DNA of 64,000 nucleotides from a bacterium M00.F.Ca.ET.205.01.1.1 (GTDB lineage Bacteria > Pseudomonadota > Alphaproteobacteria > Rhizobiales > Rhizobiaceae): assembly GCA_004791255.1 (NCBI GenBank), contig SRUQ01000003.1, positions 1 through 64,000 on the forward strand. Reading direction: 5' to 3'. Each line of letters opens with the position of its first letter. The first letter of the stretch is position 1. This document shows positions 48,415 through 57,297 of the stretch, piece by piece. The notes under the pieces were generated by a model. That model saw only the letters and a list, made by a program, of their open reading frames with translations. It did no database searches and had not been told where the DNA came from. Both the position numbers and the translations under genes were made by a program.

Positions 48415-49188
48415 TTGGCGTCCAGACATCCAGCCAGCATGCTGGCGACGGTACGCCGCTACGAAGCGGCCGGGTTCCGCGCCTGGCCGGCGGCGGCTGT
48501 TCACTATGACGGCACATGGGTGGTGCGGCTGACGGCCGGGCATCCTGCCAAGCGGCTGAATTCGGTCAATCCGCTCGATCCAGGCGACACCCAGCACATC
48601 GCCGAGCGCATCGGCCGCGCCAGCCGCCGCTTCGACGCCTATGGCCGGCCGCTGACTTTCCGCATGTCGCCGCTGTCGGGGCTGGACCTTTCCAGGCATC
48701 TCGACAGCCAGGGCTGGAGCATCTTCGATGAATCGGTGGTGATGCGGCTGCCGCTGGCGGATGCCCAGCTCGCCGCCGCCATGGACCAGATTCCGCTCAA
48801 GGACATCAGCCGCTTCATCGGCGCCTCGATCAAGGTGAGCGGTTCGGATGCGGCGCTGCGGCCCGGCCTGTCCGAGATCATCGGCGCCATCCAGCCCGAG
48901 GCGGGGCTGTTCGCGCTCGAGGATGGCGGCGAGCCGCTGGCAACGCTGATCTGCGTGCATGACGGCGATCTCGCCGGACTGTTCGAGGTCGCCACCGAAA
49001 AGTCGGTGCGCAACCAGGGCCATGGCCGCAACCTCATCCTGTCGGCGCTGAAATGGGCGCGGCTGCGCGGTGCGCGGGAAGCCTGGCTGCAGGTCGAGGC
49101 CGGCAATCTGCCGGCGCTGGCGCTCTACCGGTCGCTGGGCTTCGAGGAAATCTATCGCTACCACTATCGCCGGCCGCCCGGCGCATGA
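48415..49188 (+). CDS. GNAT family N-acetyltransferase
   Basis: A 257-aa protein. The start is TTG 48415, with GGAG nine bases upstream; ATG 48439 is possible but lacks a ribosome-binding site. The GNAT core is at the C-terminus (VATEKSVRNQGHGRNLILSALKWA, then ALYRSLGFEEIYRYHY), where QGHG binds acetyl-CoA. The N-terminal half is a degenerate GNAT-like region. Substrate unknown. It follows argJ and overlaps mutT by ATGA. Confidence 0.85.
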   Translation: MASRHPASMLATVRRYEAAGFRAWPAAAVHYDGTWVVRLTAGHPAKRLNSVNPLDPGDTQHIAERIGRASRRFDAYGRPLTFRMSPLSGLDLSRHLDSQGWSIFDESVVMRLPLADAQLAAAMDQIPLKDISRFIGASIKVSGSDAALRPGLSEIIGAIQPEAGLFALEDGGEPLATLICVHDGDLAGLFEVATEKSVRNQGHGRNLILSALKWARLRGAREAWLQVEAGNLPALALYRSLGFEEIYRYHYRRPPGA

Positions 49189-49607
49189 GCGAGGCCAACC
49201 TGTCCGGCAAGCGCCTGCTTCTGGTCGCTGCCTGCGCGCTGGTCGATGCCGACGGCCGCGTGCTTTTGGCGCAGCGGCCGCCGGGCAAGCAGCTTGCCGG
49301 CCTGTGGGAATTTCCCGGCGGCAAGGTCGAGCCCGGCGAGACGCCGGAACAGTGCATCATCCGGGAACTGCATGAGGAGATCGGCATCGAGACGGAAATC
49401 CCATGTCTCGCGCCACTGACCTTCGCCAGCCATTCCTATGACGATTTCCATCTCCTGATGCCGCTCTTCGTCTGCCGCCGCTTTCGTGGCATTGCCCAAC
49501 CCAGGGAAGGCCAGGCGCTGAAATGGGTGCGGCCGAAGCAGATGCGCGACTATCCGATGCCGCCGGCCGACGCACCGCTGATCCCGTTCCTCATCGATCT
49601 TCTGTAG
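49185..49607 (+). CDS. mutT: MutT, 8-oxo-dGTP diphosphatase (Nudix)
   Basis: A 140-aa protein with a complete Nudix box: GGKVEPGETPEQCIIRELHEEIG. The LAQRPPGKQLAGLWEFPGG lead-in is typical of MutT. It hydrolyses oxidised dGTP so that it is not misincorporated. ATG 49185 overlaps the stop of the GNAT gene. Confidence 0.92.
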   Translation: MSEANLSGKRLLLVAACALVDADGRVLLAQRPPGKQLAGLWEFPGGKVEPGETPEQCIIRELHEEIGIETEIPCLAPLTFASHSYDDFHLLMPLFVCRRFRGIAQPREGQALKWVRPKQMRDYPMPPADAPLIPFLIDLL

Positions 49608-49715
49608 CCCTGTTTCTGCAGGCTCGCTTTCTGCAAGCACTGGGGCCAGTGTTAATGGAAGATTTATCTTGCCGTGAAAAATTGAGATATCGCAGGTTCG
49701 CCGGGGAGCGACAGC

Positions 49716-50033
49716 ATGAGCCTTGAGAGGGATTGGGACGCGATCCGGCCGGACCGCGGCTTTCGTGCCGCCGATGCGGGCATGGGCGTGCTGCGCATCG
49801 CGCTGCTGTTCGGTTCGGCCGCGGTGGCGCTTGCCTTGATCGCGACGCCTTATCTCGACAGTGAGACGCGCCAGCAATCGGCGCGCGACTATTTTCCCGG
49901 CGGCCTCGACATGACGGCGACCGGCTCGATCAGCCATCGCGGCACGTACACGGTGCGCCGCAGCGTACTGCAGCCGCAGCCCGATTCGATCTGCATCATC
50001 CGATCGGACGGCAGCAACAGCGGTGACTGCTGA
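49716..50033 (+). CDS. small membrane-anchored hypothetical protein
   Basis: A 105-aa protein with one transmembrane segment at about residues 23-43 (GVLRIALLFGSAAVALALIA). The rest is a periplasmic, Ser/Thr/Gln-rich domain with one pair of cysteines near the C-terminus (DSICIIRSDGSNSGDC). A short AGCG-type ribosome-binding region lies upstream. Found before the Flp pilin gene and possibly related to it. Family not recognised. Confidence 0.7.
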   Translation: MSLERDWDAIRPDRGFRAADAGMGVLRIALLFGSAAVALALIATPYLDSETRQQSARDYFPGGLDMTATGSISHRGTYTVRRSVLQPQPDSICIIRSDGSNSGDC

Positions 50034-50090
50034 CTTGGTTAAGACTTTTTCAGGCGGGCAGTTGTTTCACCGCCCATTAAGCCTTTCCCG

Positions 50091-50105
50091 TTAACCTTTC
50101 TTAAC
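50091..50105 (+). promoter_or_regulatory. CtrA-like box upstream of the pilin gene
   Basis: TTAACCTTTCTTAAC resembles the CtrA consensus TTAA-N7-TTAA but with a 6-base spacer. A further TTAA lies at 50077-50080. Pilin genes of Alphaproteobacteria are often CtrA-regulated, so this is a plausible but unconfirmed site. Confidence 0.3.
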
Positions 50106-50143
50106 AGATCGGCGGTAGGGTTCTGGCGAGGGGTATCGAGATC

Positions 50144-50326
50144 ATGGAAACAGTACTGCGCTTTCTAAAGGACGAGGACGGCGCCACGGCTGTCGAATAC
50201 GCTTTGATTGTCTGCGTGCTGTCGCTGACGATCATCGGCGGTATCGGTCAGGTCTTCAATTCGCTGACCTGGCTGTTCAGCGACAACACCAGCCGGCTTG
50301 CGAACGCCTTTGCGCCCTCGCCCTGA
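50144..50326 (+). CDS. Flp-family type IVb pilin
   Basis: A 60-aa protein with the class IVb prepilin signature GATAVEYALI (residues 13-22) after a short leader (METVLRFLKDED) and a single long hydrophobic helix. It would be processed by a TadV-like prepilin peptidase and assembled into a tight-adherence (Tad) pilus. No other tad genes are nearby, so it is an orphan pilin copy. Confidence 0.92.
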   Translation: METVLRFLKDEDGATAVEYALIVCVLSLTIIGGIGQVFNSLTWLFSDNTSRLANAFAPSP

Positions 50327-50364
50327 CCCGGAGGTCAAAGGTCCATCTCCCCAGAGCTTTGTTT

Positions 50365-50445
50365 TGACGCAATTCCCTAGGGACAGGGGTACGCTTTTCC
50401 TGGGAAGACCGTTTCACATTTTTCCTGGAATTGCCCTAGGGATTC
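50365..50445. repeat. palindromic intergenic repeat, copy 2
   Basis: GACGCAATTCC at the left and GGAATTGC at the right form inverted arms with CTTTTCCTGGGAA and TTTTTCCTGGAA inside. It is related to the element at 37019-37071. Its right end (CCTAGGG) overlaps the minus-strand methyltransferase stop codon at 50436-50438. Confidence 0.6.
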
Positions 50446-51287
50446 TCCAGTATCGTCTTCAGCGAAACCTTGGCCGAACCCGGCTTCAAGGGTTTTTGCT
50501 GGGAAGCATCGGGCGCCCAGCCGGACATCCAGACGATGGAGAAACTCGCCCGGATCCGCCCGTCCGGATCGGAAAAGCGCTCGGCATAAATCTGCGCGGC
50601 GCGGGCAAACAGGCTGCGCGTGCCCGGTCGGCGGCTGCGGTCGGCCAGAGCGCTGGTCTCGCCGGTGGCGCGCAGGTCGGCCATCAGGCTGAACAGGTTG
50701 GCATAGCGCACCGTCACCGTCTCGACATCGGCGACCGGCAGGGCGAAACCGGCGCGTTGCAGAAGCGCGCCGGCATCTCGCACGTCGGTGAACGGAATGA
50801 CGCGTGGGCTGGCGCCGCCGTAAAGCTCGGTCTCAGCCGCAAGCAGGCTTTCGCGCAACTCGCCGAGCGTGCCGGCTCCAGCGAAGGCGCCGAGGAAAAG
50901 CCCGTCGGGCCGCAGCGCCCGGCGGATTTGGACCAGCATGCCGGGAATATCGTTCATTGCCTGCAGCGACAGGAGCGAGACCGCCAGGTCGAGGCTCTCC
51001 GGCGCGAAGGGAACGGTCTCCAGCGGCGCGATCAGGCCGGCGGCGCCGCCCAGAAAAGCCGCGTCGGCCTCGACGCGGACGATTTCGGCGGCCTTGCCGC
51101 TGGCAGCGAGCACATCCACTGCTGCCGGCGTCTGGCAAAACAGCGCCGCCGCCTTGCCGAAGCTGCGCTCGACCGCACCCAGGCGGTCGGCAAGATCCTC
51201 GGCGCTTCGCCGCATCAGGAAATCCGCGCCGTCGACCGGGTCGATAACCGCACGCCGCTTGTGCGCCAGCCAGAGATCGGTATCCAT
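50436..51287 (-). CDS. SAM-dependent methyltransferase (NDUFAF5/BioC-like)
   Basis: A 283-aa protein from ATG 51287. The class I methyltransferase fold shows in AAEIVRVEADAAFLGG, LDLAVSLLSLQAMNDIPG and RRALRPDGLFLGAFAGAGTL. LRESLLAAETELYGGASPRV is typical of the mitochondrial NDUFAF5 and bacterial counterparts. It methylates a small molecule or protein; the substrate here is unknown. The annotated open frame upstream of 51287 is not supported. Divergent from comF. Confidence 0.85.
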   Translation of the reverse strand: MDTDLWLAHKRRAVIDPVDGADFLMRRSAEDLADRLGAVERSFGKAAALFCQTPAAVDVLAASGKAAEIVRVEADAAFLGGAAGLIAPLETVPFAPESLDLAVSLLSLQAMNDIPGMLVQIRRALRPDGLFLGAFAGAGTLGELRESLLAAETELYGGASPRVIPFTDVRDAGALLQRAGFALPVADVETVTVRYANLFSLMADLRATGETSALADRSRRPGTRSLFARAAQIYAERFSDPDGRIRASFSIVWMSGWAPDASQQKPLKPGSAKVSLKTILENP

Positions 51288-51363
51288 TATGGGCTGCACG
51301 GGCGGGTCCTTGTTTGTCCACGCCCTGGCATAGCTGGTATCCCTGGCGCGGAGGACCAACCAC

Positions 51364-52164
51364 GTGGCCGATCCGATGTTCAAGATCAAGTCCATCGAGA
51401 TCAGGAACCTCACCCGATCGGCTCTCGGCTGGCCGGCGGGCATCCTGTTTCCGCCGGTCTGCGCCGGCTGCCGCCGGCATGTGTCGCAACCCGGCGTGCT
51501 GTGCGGCGCCTGCTGGCCGAAGCTGCGGCTCCTGGAACGGCCGTGGTGCCCGGTGATGGGCACGCCGTTCACTCATAGCATGGGCGAGGGCTTTCTGTCG
51601 GCCGAGGCGATCGCCGATCCGCCGCCGTTCGAGCGTGCGCGAGCGGCCGTCGCCTATTCCGGCATCGCCCGCCAGATGGTGCAGGGGCTGAAGTATCAGG
51701 ACCGCACCGATCTCGCGCCATGGATGGCGCGCTGGATGCTGCGCGCGGGTGCCGATCTCATCGCCGAGGCGGATGTTGTGGTGCCGGTGCCGCTGCACTG
51801 GCGCCGCTTCTTCAGGCGGCGGTTCAACCAGTCGGCGGAGCTGGCAAGGGCGGTCTCGGAACTCAGCGGCCTATCCTTCGCGCCGTCCGCGATGCGCCGT
51901 GTGAAACTCACCCGCCAGCAGGTCGGGCTGGAACGCAAGGAGCGCGAGGAAAACGTGCGGGCTGCCTTTCGCGTGCCCGCTGAGGCGGAAATCGAGATCG
52001 CCGGCCGCCGGGTGCTGTTGATCGACGATGTCTACACCACGGGCGCCACCGTCCGTGCAGCCAGCAAGGCGTTGAAAAGAGGTGGTGCGGCCGCCGTCGA
52101 CGTGCTGACCTTTGCCCGCGTGCTGCCGGGGGACTTTCGGGCGGACGAGTCCGCGCCTATATAA
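51364..52164 (+). CDS. comF: ComF-family phosphoribosyltransferase-like protein
   Basis: A 266-aa protein starting at GTG 51364. The N-terminus has a zinc finger (CAGCRRHVSQPGVLCGACW) and the C-terminus a PRPP-binding loop (VLLIDDVYTTGATVRAA), the standard ComF layout. RRFNQSAELARAVSEL and RQVGL are conserved too. In other bacteria it takes part in DNA uptake. It heads the comF-grxC-nitrilase-DUF1178 run. Confidence 0.93.
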   Translation: MADPMFKIKSIEIRNLTRSALGWPAGILFPPVCAGCRRHVSQPGVLCGACWPKLRLLERPWCPVMGTPFTHSMGEGFLSAEAIADPPPFERARAAVAYSGIARQMVQGLKYQDRTDLAPWMARWMLRAGADLIAEADVVVPVPLHWRRFFRRRFNQSAELARAVSELSGLSFAPSAMRRVKLTRQQVGLERKEREENVRAAFRVPAEAEIEIAGRRVLLIDDVYTTGATVRAASKALKRGGAAAVDVLTFARVLPGDFRADESAPI

Positions 52165-52190
52165 GTCGGCAACAGAGAACGGAAATCGTC

Positions 52191-52460
52191 ATGGTCGATG
52201 TCACCATCTACACCCGCATGATGTGCGGCTATTGCACAGCGGCCAAGCGGCTGCTCGAGCGCAAGGGCGTCGCCTTCACGGAGCATGACGCGTCGTTTTC
52301 GCCGGAGCTGCGCCAGGAAATGATGTCGCGCGCCCACGGCCGTACGACCTTTCCGCAGATTTTCATCGGCGACACCCATGTTGGCGGCTGCGACGACCTC
52401 CACGAGCTGGAGGCGCAAGGCCGGCTGGACAGACTGCTCGCCAATGGCGCGAAGATTTGA
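52191..52460 (+). CDS. grxC: glutaredoxin 3
   Basis: An 89-aa thioredoxin-fold protein with the CGYC active site (residues 12-15) and the GSH-binding TFPQIFIGDTHVGG segment. It reduces disulfides with glutathione. Located 26 bp after comF and 10 bp before the nitrilase gene. Confidence 0.95.
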   Translation: MVDVTIYTRMMCGYCTAAKRLLERKGVAFTEHDASFSPELRQEMMSRAHGRTTFPQIFIGDTHVGGCDDLHELEAQGRLDRLLANGAKI

Positions 52461-52470
52461 GGATATGACG

Positions 52471-53337
52471 ATGGGTGTTTTCAAGGCCGCCGCAGTCCAG
52501 ATGCGTTCGGGCGAAAGCCCGGAGCGCAACGCCGTCGATCTCGAGCGGCTGGTGCGCGAAGCAGCCGGGCTGGGCGCAACCTACATCCAGACGCCTGAGA
52601 TGACCGGCGCGCTGATCCGCGACAAGGAGGCGCGCGCCGCTTCCTTCACCTCTGAAGACAAGGACATCATCGTCGCCACCGCGCGCAAGCTGGCCAGGGA
52701 CCTTGGCATCTTCCTGCATATAGGCTCGACCGCCATCCTGCGTGCCGACGGCAAGCTCGCCAACCGGGCGCTGCTGTTCGGCCCGGACGGCGCCACGCTT
52801 GCCACCTATGACAAGATCCATATGTTCGACGTCGATCTCGACAATGGCGAGAGCTGGCGCGAATCCGCCGCCTACGAACCGGGCACCGAAGCCGTCGTTG
52901 CCGAGGTCGCGGGCGCCAGACTGGGCTTTGCGGTCTGCTACGATTTGCGGTTCCCGCAATTGTTCCGTGCCGAGGCAATGGCCGGCGCCGATCTTCTGAC
53001 CGTGCCCGCCGCCTTTACCCGCCAGACCGGCGAGGCGCACTGGCACGTGCTTTTGCGGGCGCGCGCCATCGAGAATGGCGCTTATGTCGTTGCCGCCGCG
53101 CAGGGGGGCCTGCATGAGGATGGCCGCGAGACCTATGGCCATTCGCTGATCGTGGATCCCTGGGGCCGCATCATCGCCGAGGCCGCGCATGACGAACCTG
53201 GGGTGATCATCGCCGAGATCGACCCGGCGCAGTCGCTTGCGGCGCGCAGGAAAATCCCCAACTTGAAAAATGCGCGGGAATTCACTGTCAACGCCGACGC
53301 GAGCGTGGCGCCGCCCCTCAGAGGCGCTGCATCTTGA
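52471..53337 (+). CDS. carbon-nitrogen hydrolase (nitrilase superfamily)
   Basis: A 288-aa protein. ATG 52471 is preferred over 52465 because the GAGG then stands eight bases upstream. The Glu-Lys-Cys triad is visible: TPEMTG gives Glu, YDKIHMFD gives Lys and AVCYDLRFP gives Cys. It belongs to the deaminated-glutathione amidase (Nit1) type. That enzyme removes glutathione damage products, which fits the adjacent glutaredoxin. The end overlaps the DUF1178 gene by TTGA. Confidence 0.92.
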   Translation: MGVFKAAAVQMRSGESPERNAVDLERLVREAAGLGATYIQTPEMTGALIRDKEARAASFTSEDKDIIVATARKLARDLGIFLHIGSTAILRADGKLANRALLFGPDGATLATYDKIHMFDVDLDNGESWRESAAYEPGTEAVVAEVAGARLGFAVCYDLRFPQLFRAEAMAGADLLTVPAAFTRQTGEAHWHVLLRARAIENGAYVVAAAQGGLHEDGRETYGHSLIVDPWGRIIAEAAHDEPGVIIAEIDPAQSLAARRKIPNLKNAREFTVNADASVAPPLRGAAS

Positions 53338-53759
53338 TCCGCTTTTCCCTGATCTGCGAACACGAGCACGAATTCGAGGGCTGGTTTCGCAGCAATGACG
53401 ATTTCGACACGCAGAAGAAGCGTGGCTTCGTCGACTGTCCGAGCTGCGGTTCGCACAAGGTCGAGAAGGCGCTGATGGCGCCCGCCGTGTCGACGGCGCG
53501 CAAGCAGGAAACCATAGCGCTCGCCATGGGCGAGGCTCAGAAGCAGGCGCTGGCGCAGTTGAAGGCGATGGCCGAGAAAGTGCGCGAGAATGCCGACTAT
53601 GTCGGCGACAAGTTCGCCGAGGAAGCGCGCAAGATCCATTTCGGCGAGACCGATGCGCGCGGCATCTATGGCGAGGCGACGCTGGAAGAAGCCAAGAGCC
53701 TGGCCGAGGACGGCGTCGAGTTCATGCCGATCCCAAGTTTTCCGGACGAGCGGAACTGA
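53334..53759 (+). CDS. DUF1178-family protein
   Basis: A 141-aa protein starting at TTG 53334, overlapping the nitrilase stop, with GAGGCG upstream. IRFSLICEHEHEFEGWFRS and CPSCGSHKVEKALMAP are characteristic: the first cysteine plus CPSC is a zinc-ribbon. Function unknown, but the gene is consistently beside the nitrilase gene in Alphaproteobacteria. The rest is a helical, Glu/Lys-rich tail. Confidence 0.92.
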   Translation: MIRFSLICEHEHEFEGWFRSNDDFDTQKKRGFVDCPSCGSHKVEKALMAPAVSTARKQETIALAMGEAQKQALAQLKAMAEKVRENADYVGDKFAEEARKIHFGETDARGIYGEATLEEAKSLAEDGVEFMPIPSFPDERN

Positions 53760-53763
53760 GCGG

Positions 53764-54258
53764 TCAGCTCACGCTTTCGATCAGTTTGCCAAGCAGAAGA
53801 GAGAGCGCTTCCCGTTCGGCAGGCGCCAGTCCAGAGAGAATCTCGTGTTCGTTGGCCACATGCGCGGTAACCGCCTCGTCGATTAGCGCAAGGCCTTTTG
53901 CGGTCAGTTGGACGACGACGCCGCGCCGGTCGCTGGGGTGAGGGGCGCGTTCGATCCATCCGGCTTTCTCCAGGCGGTCGAGCCGGGCGGTCATGGCGCC
54001 TGACGTGACCATCGTGGCTTCATAGAGCGCCGTCGGCGTCAGTGCGTGGGGTTTCCCGGAGCGGCGCAGCGTCGCCAGCACGTCAAATTCGCCGGATTGC
54101 AGGCCGAAGCGGGCGAACAGCGGCGCAAGGCGCTCGCGCGCGATCAGCGAGGCCGCTTCGTTGAGGCGCCCTATGACCGCCATAGGAGAGACGTCCAGAT
54201 CCGGCCGCTCCCTGTTCCACTGCTCGATCGCCTTTGCCGCGCGGTCCATGAGTTTCAC
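53764..54258 (-). CDS. MarR-family transcriptional regulator
   Basis: A 164-aa protein. The winged-helix domain is at about residues 55-115 (SGEFDVLATLRRSGKPHALT, then MVTSGAMTARLDRLEKAGWIERAPHPSDRRG) with the MarR wing motif. It is divergent from an EamA transporter, which it most likely regulates. An operator candidate lies between them. Confidence 0.93.
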   Translation of the reverse strand: MKLMDRAAKAIEQWNRERPDLDVSPMAVIGRLNEAASLIARERLAPLFARFGLQSGEFDVLATLRRSGKPHALTPTALYEATMVTSGAMTARLDRLEKAGWIERAPHPSDRRGVVVQLTAKGLALIDEAVTAHVANEHEILSGLAPAEREALSLLLGKLIESVS

Positions 54259-54281
54259 CTCAGATGTGTCTCAACATCAAA

Positions 54282-54299
54282 TATCTTGACGTTAAGAAT
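54282..54299. promoter_or_regulatory. MarR-type operator candidate
   Basis: TATCTTGACGTTAAGAAT is a near-perfect palindrome (core TCTTGACGTTAAGA), the type bound by many MarR proteins. It lies between the divergent MarR and EamA starts. Confidence 0.6.
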
Positions 54300-54366
54300 C
54301 TTTGCATTATCTTACCTCGGAAAATAGTGGCGGCCAAGCGCCGGCAACGATTGACGGGATGATTCG

Positions 54367-55257
54367 ATGAAATTTCTTTGGGACTCGGCGCTCGGCCTGC
54401 TGGTCGTCACCGGCGGCCTGCTCGGCCTGACGCTACCGTTCGGCAAGCTGGCGACCGCGGCCGGCGTGCCGGCCATGGTCTGGGCCTTCGTCATCTCGCT
54501 CGGCGCAGGTGGCGTGCTGCTCGTCTCCCTGCTGCTGCATGGCCAGCGCGTCCGGCTCACCGGACACAAATTGCGCTATTTCTTCGTCACCGCGGCGGTG
54601 TCATATGCCGTGCCGAACCTTTTGATGTTCTCGGCCATACCGCATCTGGGCGCCGGCTACACCGGCATCATGTTCACGCTGTCGCCTGTCGTCACGCTGG
54701 TGTTCTCGATCCTGCTCGGTGTGCGGCGCCCCAACATGCTGGGTGTCGTCGGCATCGCCGTCGGTTTCGTCGGCGCGGTCATGGTGGCGGTGACACGCGG
54801 CGAGGCCGGCCAGCCGGCGGACTTCTTCTGGGTGGCGATGGGCTTGCTGATTCCGGTCAGCCTTGCCGTCGGCAACATCTACCGCACCGTCGACTGGCCG
54901 CAAGGCACCGGCCCGATCGAGCTTGCCGTCGGCAGCCATCTGGCGTCGGCCACGCTGCTGCTTGCCGGCATCCTGGCGCTGTTCGGCGCCGGGGCTTTCG
55001 CGCCACTTGGCGGTGTGCCGCTGGTGGTCGTGGCGCAGGTCGCGTCGGCGTCGGCGATGTTTGCCTTCTTCTTCCGGCTGCAGGCGGTCGGCGGCCCGGT
55101 CTATCTCAGCCAGATCGGCTATGTGGCGGCGGCGGTGGGGCTGTTTGCCGGCACGATCTTCCTCGGCGAGCACTACCGGCTGCTGACCTGGGTCGGCGCC
55201 ATCATCATCACCCTCGGCGTGTTCGTCACCACCAAGGCGCAAAGCCGGAAGGCGTAA
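54367..55257 (+). CDS. EamA/DMT-family transporter
   Basis: A 296-aa inner-membrane protein with about ten hydrophobic helices in two EamA repeats (LLVVTGGLLGLTLPFGKL; YTGIMFTLSPVVTLVFSILLG; VGLFAGTIFLGEHYRLLTWVGAII). Probable exporter of metabolites or drugs. Regulated by the divergent MarR gene. Confidence 0.9.
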   Translation: MKFLWDSALGLLVVTGGLLGLTLPFGKLATAAGVPAMVWAFVISLGAGGVLLVSLLLHGQRVRLTGHKLRYFFVTAAVSYAVPNLLMFSAIPHLGAGYTGIMFTLSPVVTLVFSILLGVRRPNMLGVVGIAVGFVGAVMVAVTRGEAGQPADFFWVAMGLLIPVSLAVGNIYRTVDWPQGTGPIELAVGSHLASATLLLAGILALFGAGAFAPLGGVPLVVVAQVASASAMFAFFFRLQAVGGPVYLSQIGYVAAAVGLFAGTIFLGEHYRLLTWVGAIIITLGVFVTTKAQSRKA

Positions 55258-55271
55258 TTAATCCGGGCCGG

Positions 55272-55613
55272 TTAAGACGGGGTTGCGTCGAAGACTTTCC
55301 GCAGAGTTGGCGGCGCGACATTTCGCCAGGCCGCGCGCAATGCGCTGCGGAATGTCTGTTCGTCGCAGGCGTCGAGCGTGATCGACGTCCAGCCCTTGCG
55401 GCCCCAGCCGCCGGGCACAGGCTTGAAAACCAACGGTTCAGCCGCCGTCATCATCTCTTGCTGGTCGCGGTCGAGATTGACGACGGCACGGTCGGCTTCG
55501 GGCAGCGACATGAAGATGCGGTTGCGGACCCGGAAGTCGGCCTTGCCGAAATGCGATTTCTCGACCGCTTCGGGGAGGTCGAGCGCCAACTGTCGGGCCT
55601 TCACACCATCCAC
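55272..55613 (-). CDS. MmcQ/YjbR-family DNA-binding-like protein
   Basis: A 113-aa protein starting at GTG 55613 (GTG 55604 also possible). VKARQLALDLPEAVEKSHFGKADFRVRNRIF and WTSITLDACDEQTFRSALRAAWRNVA match the MmcQ/YjbR family, which has a CyaY-like fold and is often annotated as DNA-binding. The role is unknown. It lies 14 bp after ubiG. Confidence 0.88.
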   Translation of the reverse strand: MDGVKARQLALDLPEAVEKSHFGKADFRVRNRIFMSLPEADRAVVNLDRDQQEMMTAAEPLVFKPVPGGWGRKGWTSITLDACDEQTFRSALRAAWRNVAPPTLRKVFDATPS

Positions 55614-55627
55614 GGCCAGCTTCGCCC

Positions 55628-56377
55628 TCAGACCGATGCCTTTTCCGCCAGCACCATGTAGTTGACGTCCATGTCCTTCGACCGTTGCCAGCGGTCGGCC
55701 AGCGGATGGTAGATGACACCGGTGCGGTCGATGATGGTGAGGCCGGCGCCGCCGAGCGCCTTTTCCAGTTCCTCCGGGCGCACCAGCTTGCCGAACTGGT
55801 GGGTGCCGCGCGGCAGCCAGCGCAGCACGTATTCGGCGCCGATGATGGCCAGGCCAAGCGCTTTCAGCGTGCGGTTGATGGTGGCGACGAACATGATACC
55901 GCCGGGCCGCACCATATGGCCGCATTTGGCGACGAACAGGTCGATGTCGGCGACGTGCTCGACCACCTCCATGTTGAGGATGACGTCAAATGTCTCGCCG
56001 GCGTCGGCAAGGTCTTCCGCCGTGGTGGCGCGGTAATCCACGCTGACGCCGCCTTCCGCCGCATGCAGCTTCGCCACTTCGATGTTGGTCGCCGAAGCGT
56101 CGGCGCCGACGACTTCGGCGCCAAGCCGCGCCATCGGCTCGCACAAAAGGCCGCCGCCGCAGCCGATGTCGAGAAAGCGCAGGCCTTCGAAAGGCCGCGC
56201 CGCGCGCGGGTCGCGGCCGAAGCGCGCCGCCACCTGGTCGCGGATATAGGCAAGCCGGACGGGGTTGAACTTGTGCAGCGGCCGAAACTTGCCGTTCGGG
56301 TTCCACCATTCGGCGGCAAGGGCGGAAAAGCGTTCCACCTCTCCGGCATCGATCGTCGATCGTCGGGGTTCTGGCAT
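55628..56377 (-). CDS. ubiG: UbiG, ubiquinone biosynthesis O-methyltransferase
   Basis: A 249-aa protein from ATG 56377 (GGAG upstream). The SAM motif [20 protein letters not shown] and the UbiG signatures [16 protein letters not shown] and [20 protein letters not shown] are present. It carries out both O-methylation steps of ubiquinone synthesis. Divergent from the glycolipid-binding gene and lysC, as in many rhizobia. Confidence 0.97.
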   Translation of the reverse strand: MPEPRRSTIDAGEVERFSALAAEWWNPNGKFRPLHKFNPVRLAYIRDQVAARFGRDPRAARPFEGLRFLDIGCGGGLLCEPMARLGAEVVGADASATNIEVAKLHAAEGGVSVDYRATTAEDLADAGETFDVILNMEVVEHVADIDLFVAKCGHMVRPGGIMFVATINRTLKALGLAIIGAEYVLRWLPRGTHQFGKLVRPEELEKALGGAGLTIIDRTGVIYHPLADRWQRSKDMDVNYMVLAEKASV

Positions 56378-56559
56378 CGGTTGGTCTCCTCGAGCGTTAG
56401 GAAGTCGGGCGTGAGGCAACGAATGTCAAGGCAGCATTTTCCTCTGCTGACAGGGTGATGCCTTCTGTCAGGGCATGTCAGCTGCCGGGCGCCCCGGTGA
56501 AACACAATCGTCCCGGCGAGCGAAGGAAAAGGCATTGCCTTGGGTGGAAGGAGCGGATG

Positions 56560-57129
56560 ATGACGCGAGCGATGGCTTCGATCCTTTGGCGCCGGCTGGA
56601 TCTGGATGGCCACGACGCCTGCATGCTTTCGCAGATCGATGGCGGCTACTGTCTCAAGGGACAGGCCGTCTTTGTGCAGGACGGCGAGCCATGTTGCCTC
56701 GCCTACGAGGCGATCTGCGATGCCGGCTGGCGCACACGATCGGCACGGGTCGACGGTTTTCTCGGGACGCGCGGGCTGCACTATGCGGTGGAGCGCGATT
56801 CCGGCGACCGATGGACGCTGAACGGCGAACCGCAGCACGGCGTTGCCGGCCTCGTCGACGTCGATCTCGGCTTCACGCCGGCGTCGAACCTGCTGGCGAT
56901 CCGCCGGTTCGGCCTCGCCATCGGCGCGGCCACGCTCGCCCCGGCCGCCTACCTGACCTTCCCTGAACTCGCACTGATGCGCCTCGAACAGACTTATCGC
57001 CGCCTCGACACGACCCGCTACGCATATACCGCGGCCATGTTCGGCTATGACGAGGTTCTCGATGTCTCGCCGCACGGCTTCGTTGTCGATTATCCCGGTC
57101 TGTGGAGAGCCGCGGCGCGATCAGGCTGA
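56560..57129 (+). CDS. putative glycolipid-binding (DUF1089) protein
   Basis: A 189-aa protein. ATG 56560 is six bases after AAGGAG and is preferred over the adjacent 56557. ILWRRLDLDGHDACMLSQ, RDSGDRWTLNGEP and FPELALMRLEQTYRRLD are typical of the glycolipid-binding DUF1089 family, which is mostly beta. The function in bacteria is poorly known. It lies between ubiG and lysC. Confidence 0.85.
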   Translation: MTRAMASILWRRLDLDGHDACMLSQIDGGYCLKGQAVFVQDGEPCCLAYEAICDAGWRTRSARVDGFLGTRGLHYAVERDSGDRWTLNGEPQHGVAGLVDVDLGFTPASNLLAIRRFGLAIGAATLAPAAYLTFPELALMRLEQTYRRLDTTRYAYTAAMFGYDEVLDVSPHGFVVDYPGLWRAAARSG

Positions 57130-57297
57130 AGCCACCAACCCGCCAAAATCCCGACCCCAATCGTTCTTGCGCGCCCCTCGCTTGCGAAACCTTGTTCATT
57201 TGGCTAAGGAGGCCGCGCATTCAGTGGCCGGCGTCAGCCGGGCGCTCCCGTTCGCTTTCGGCTTCAGGCCGGCTTCAGTCAAAGGCATTTCGCTTCC

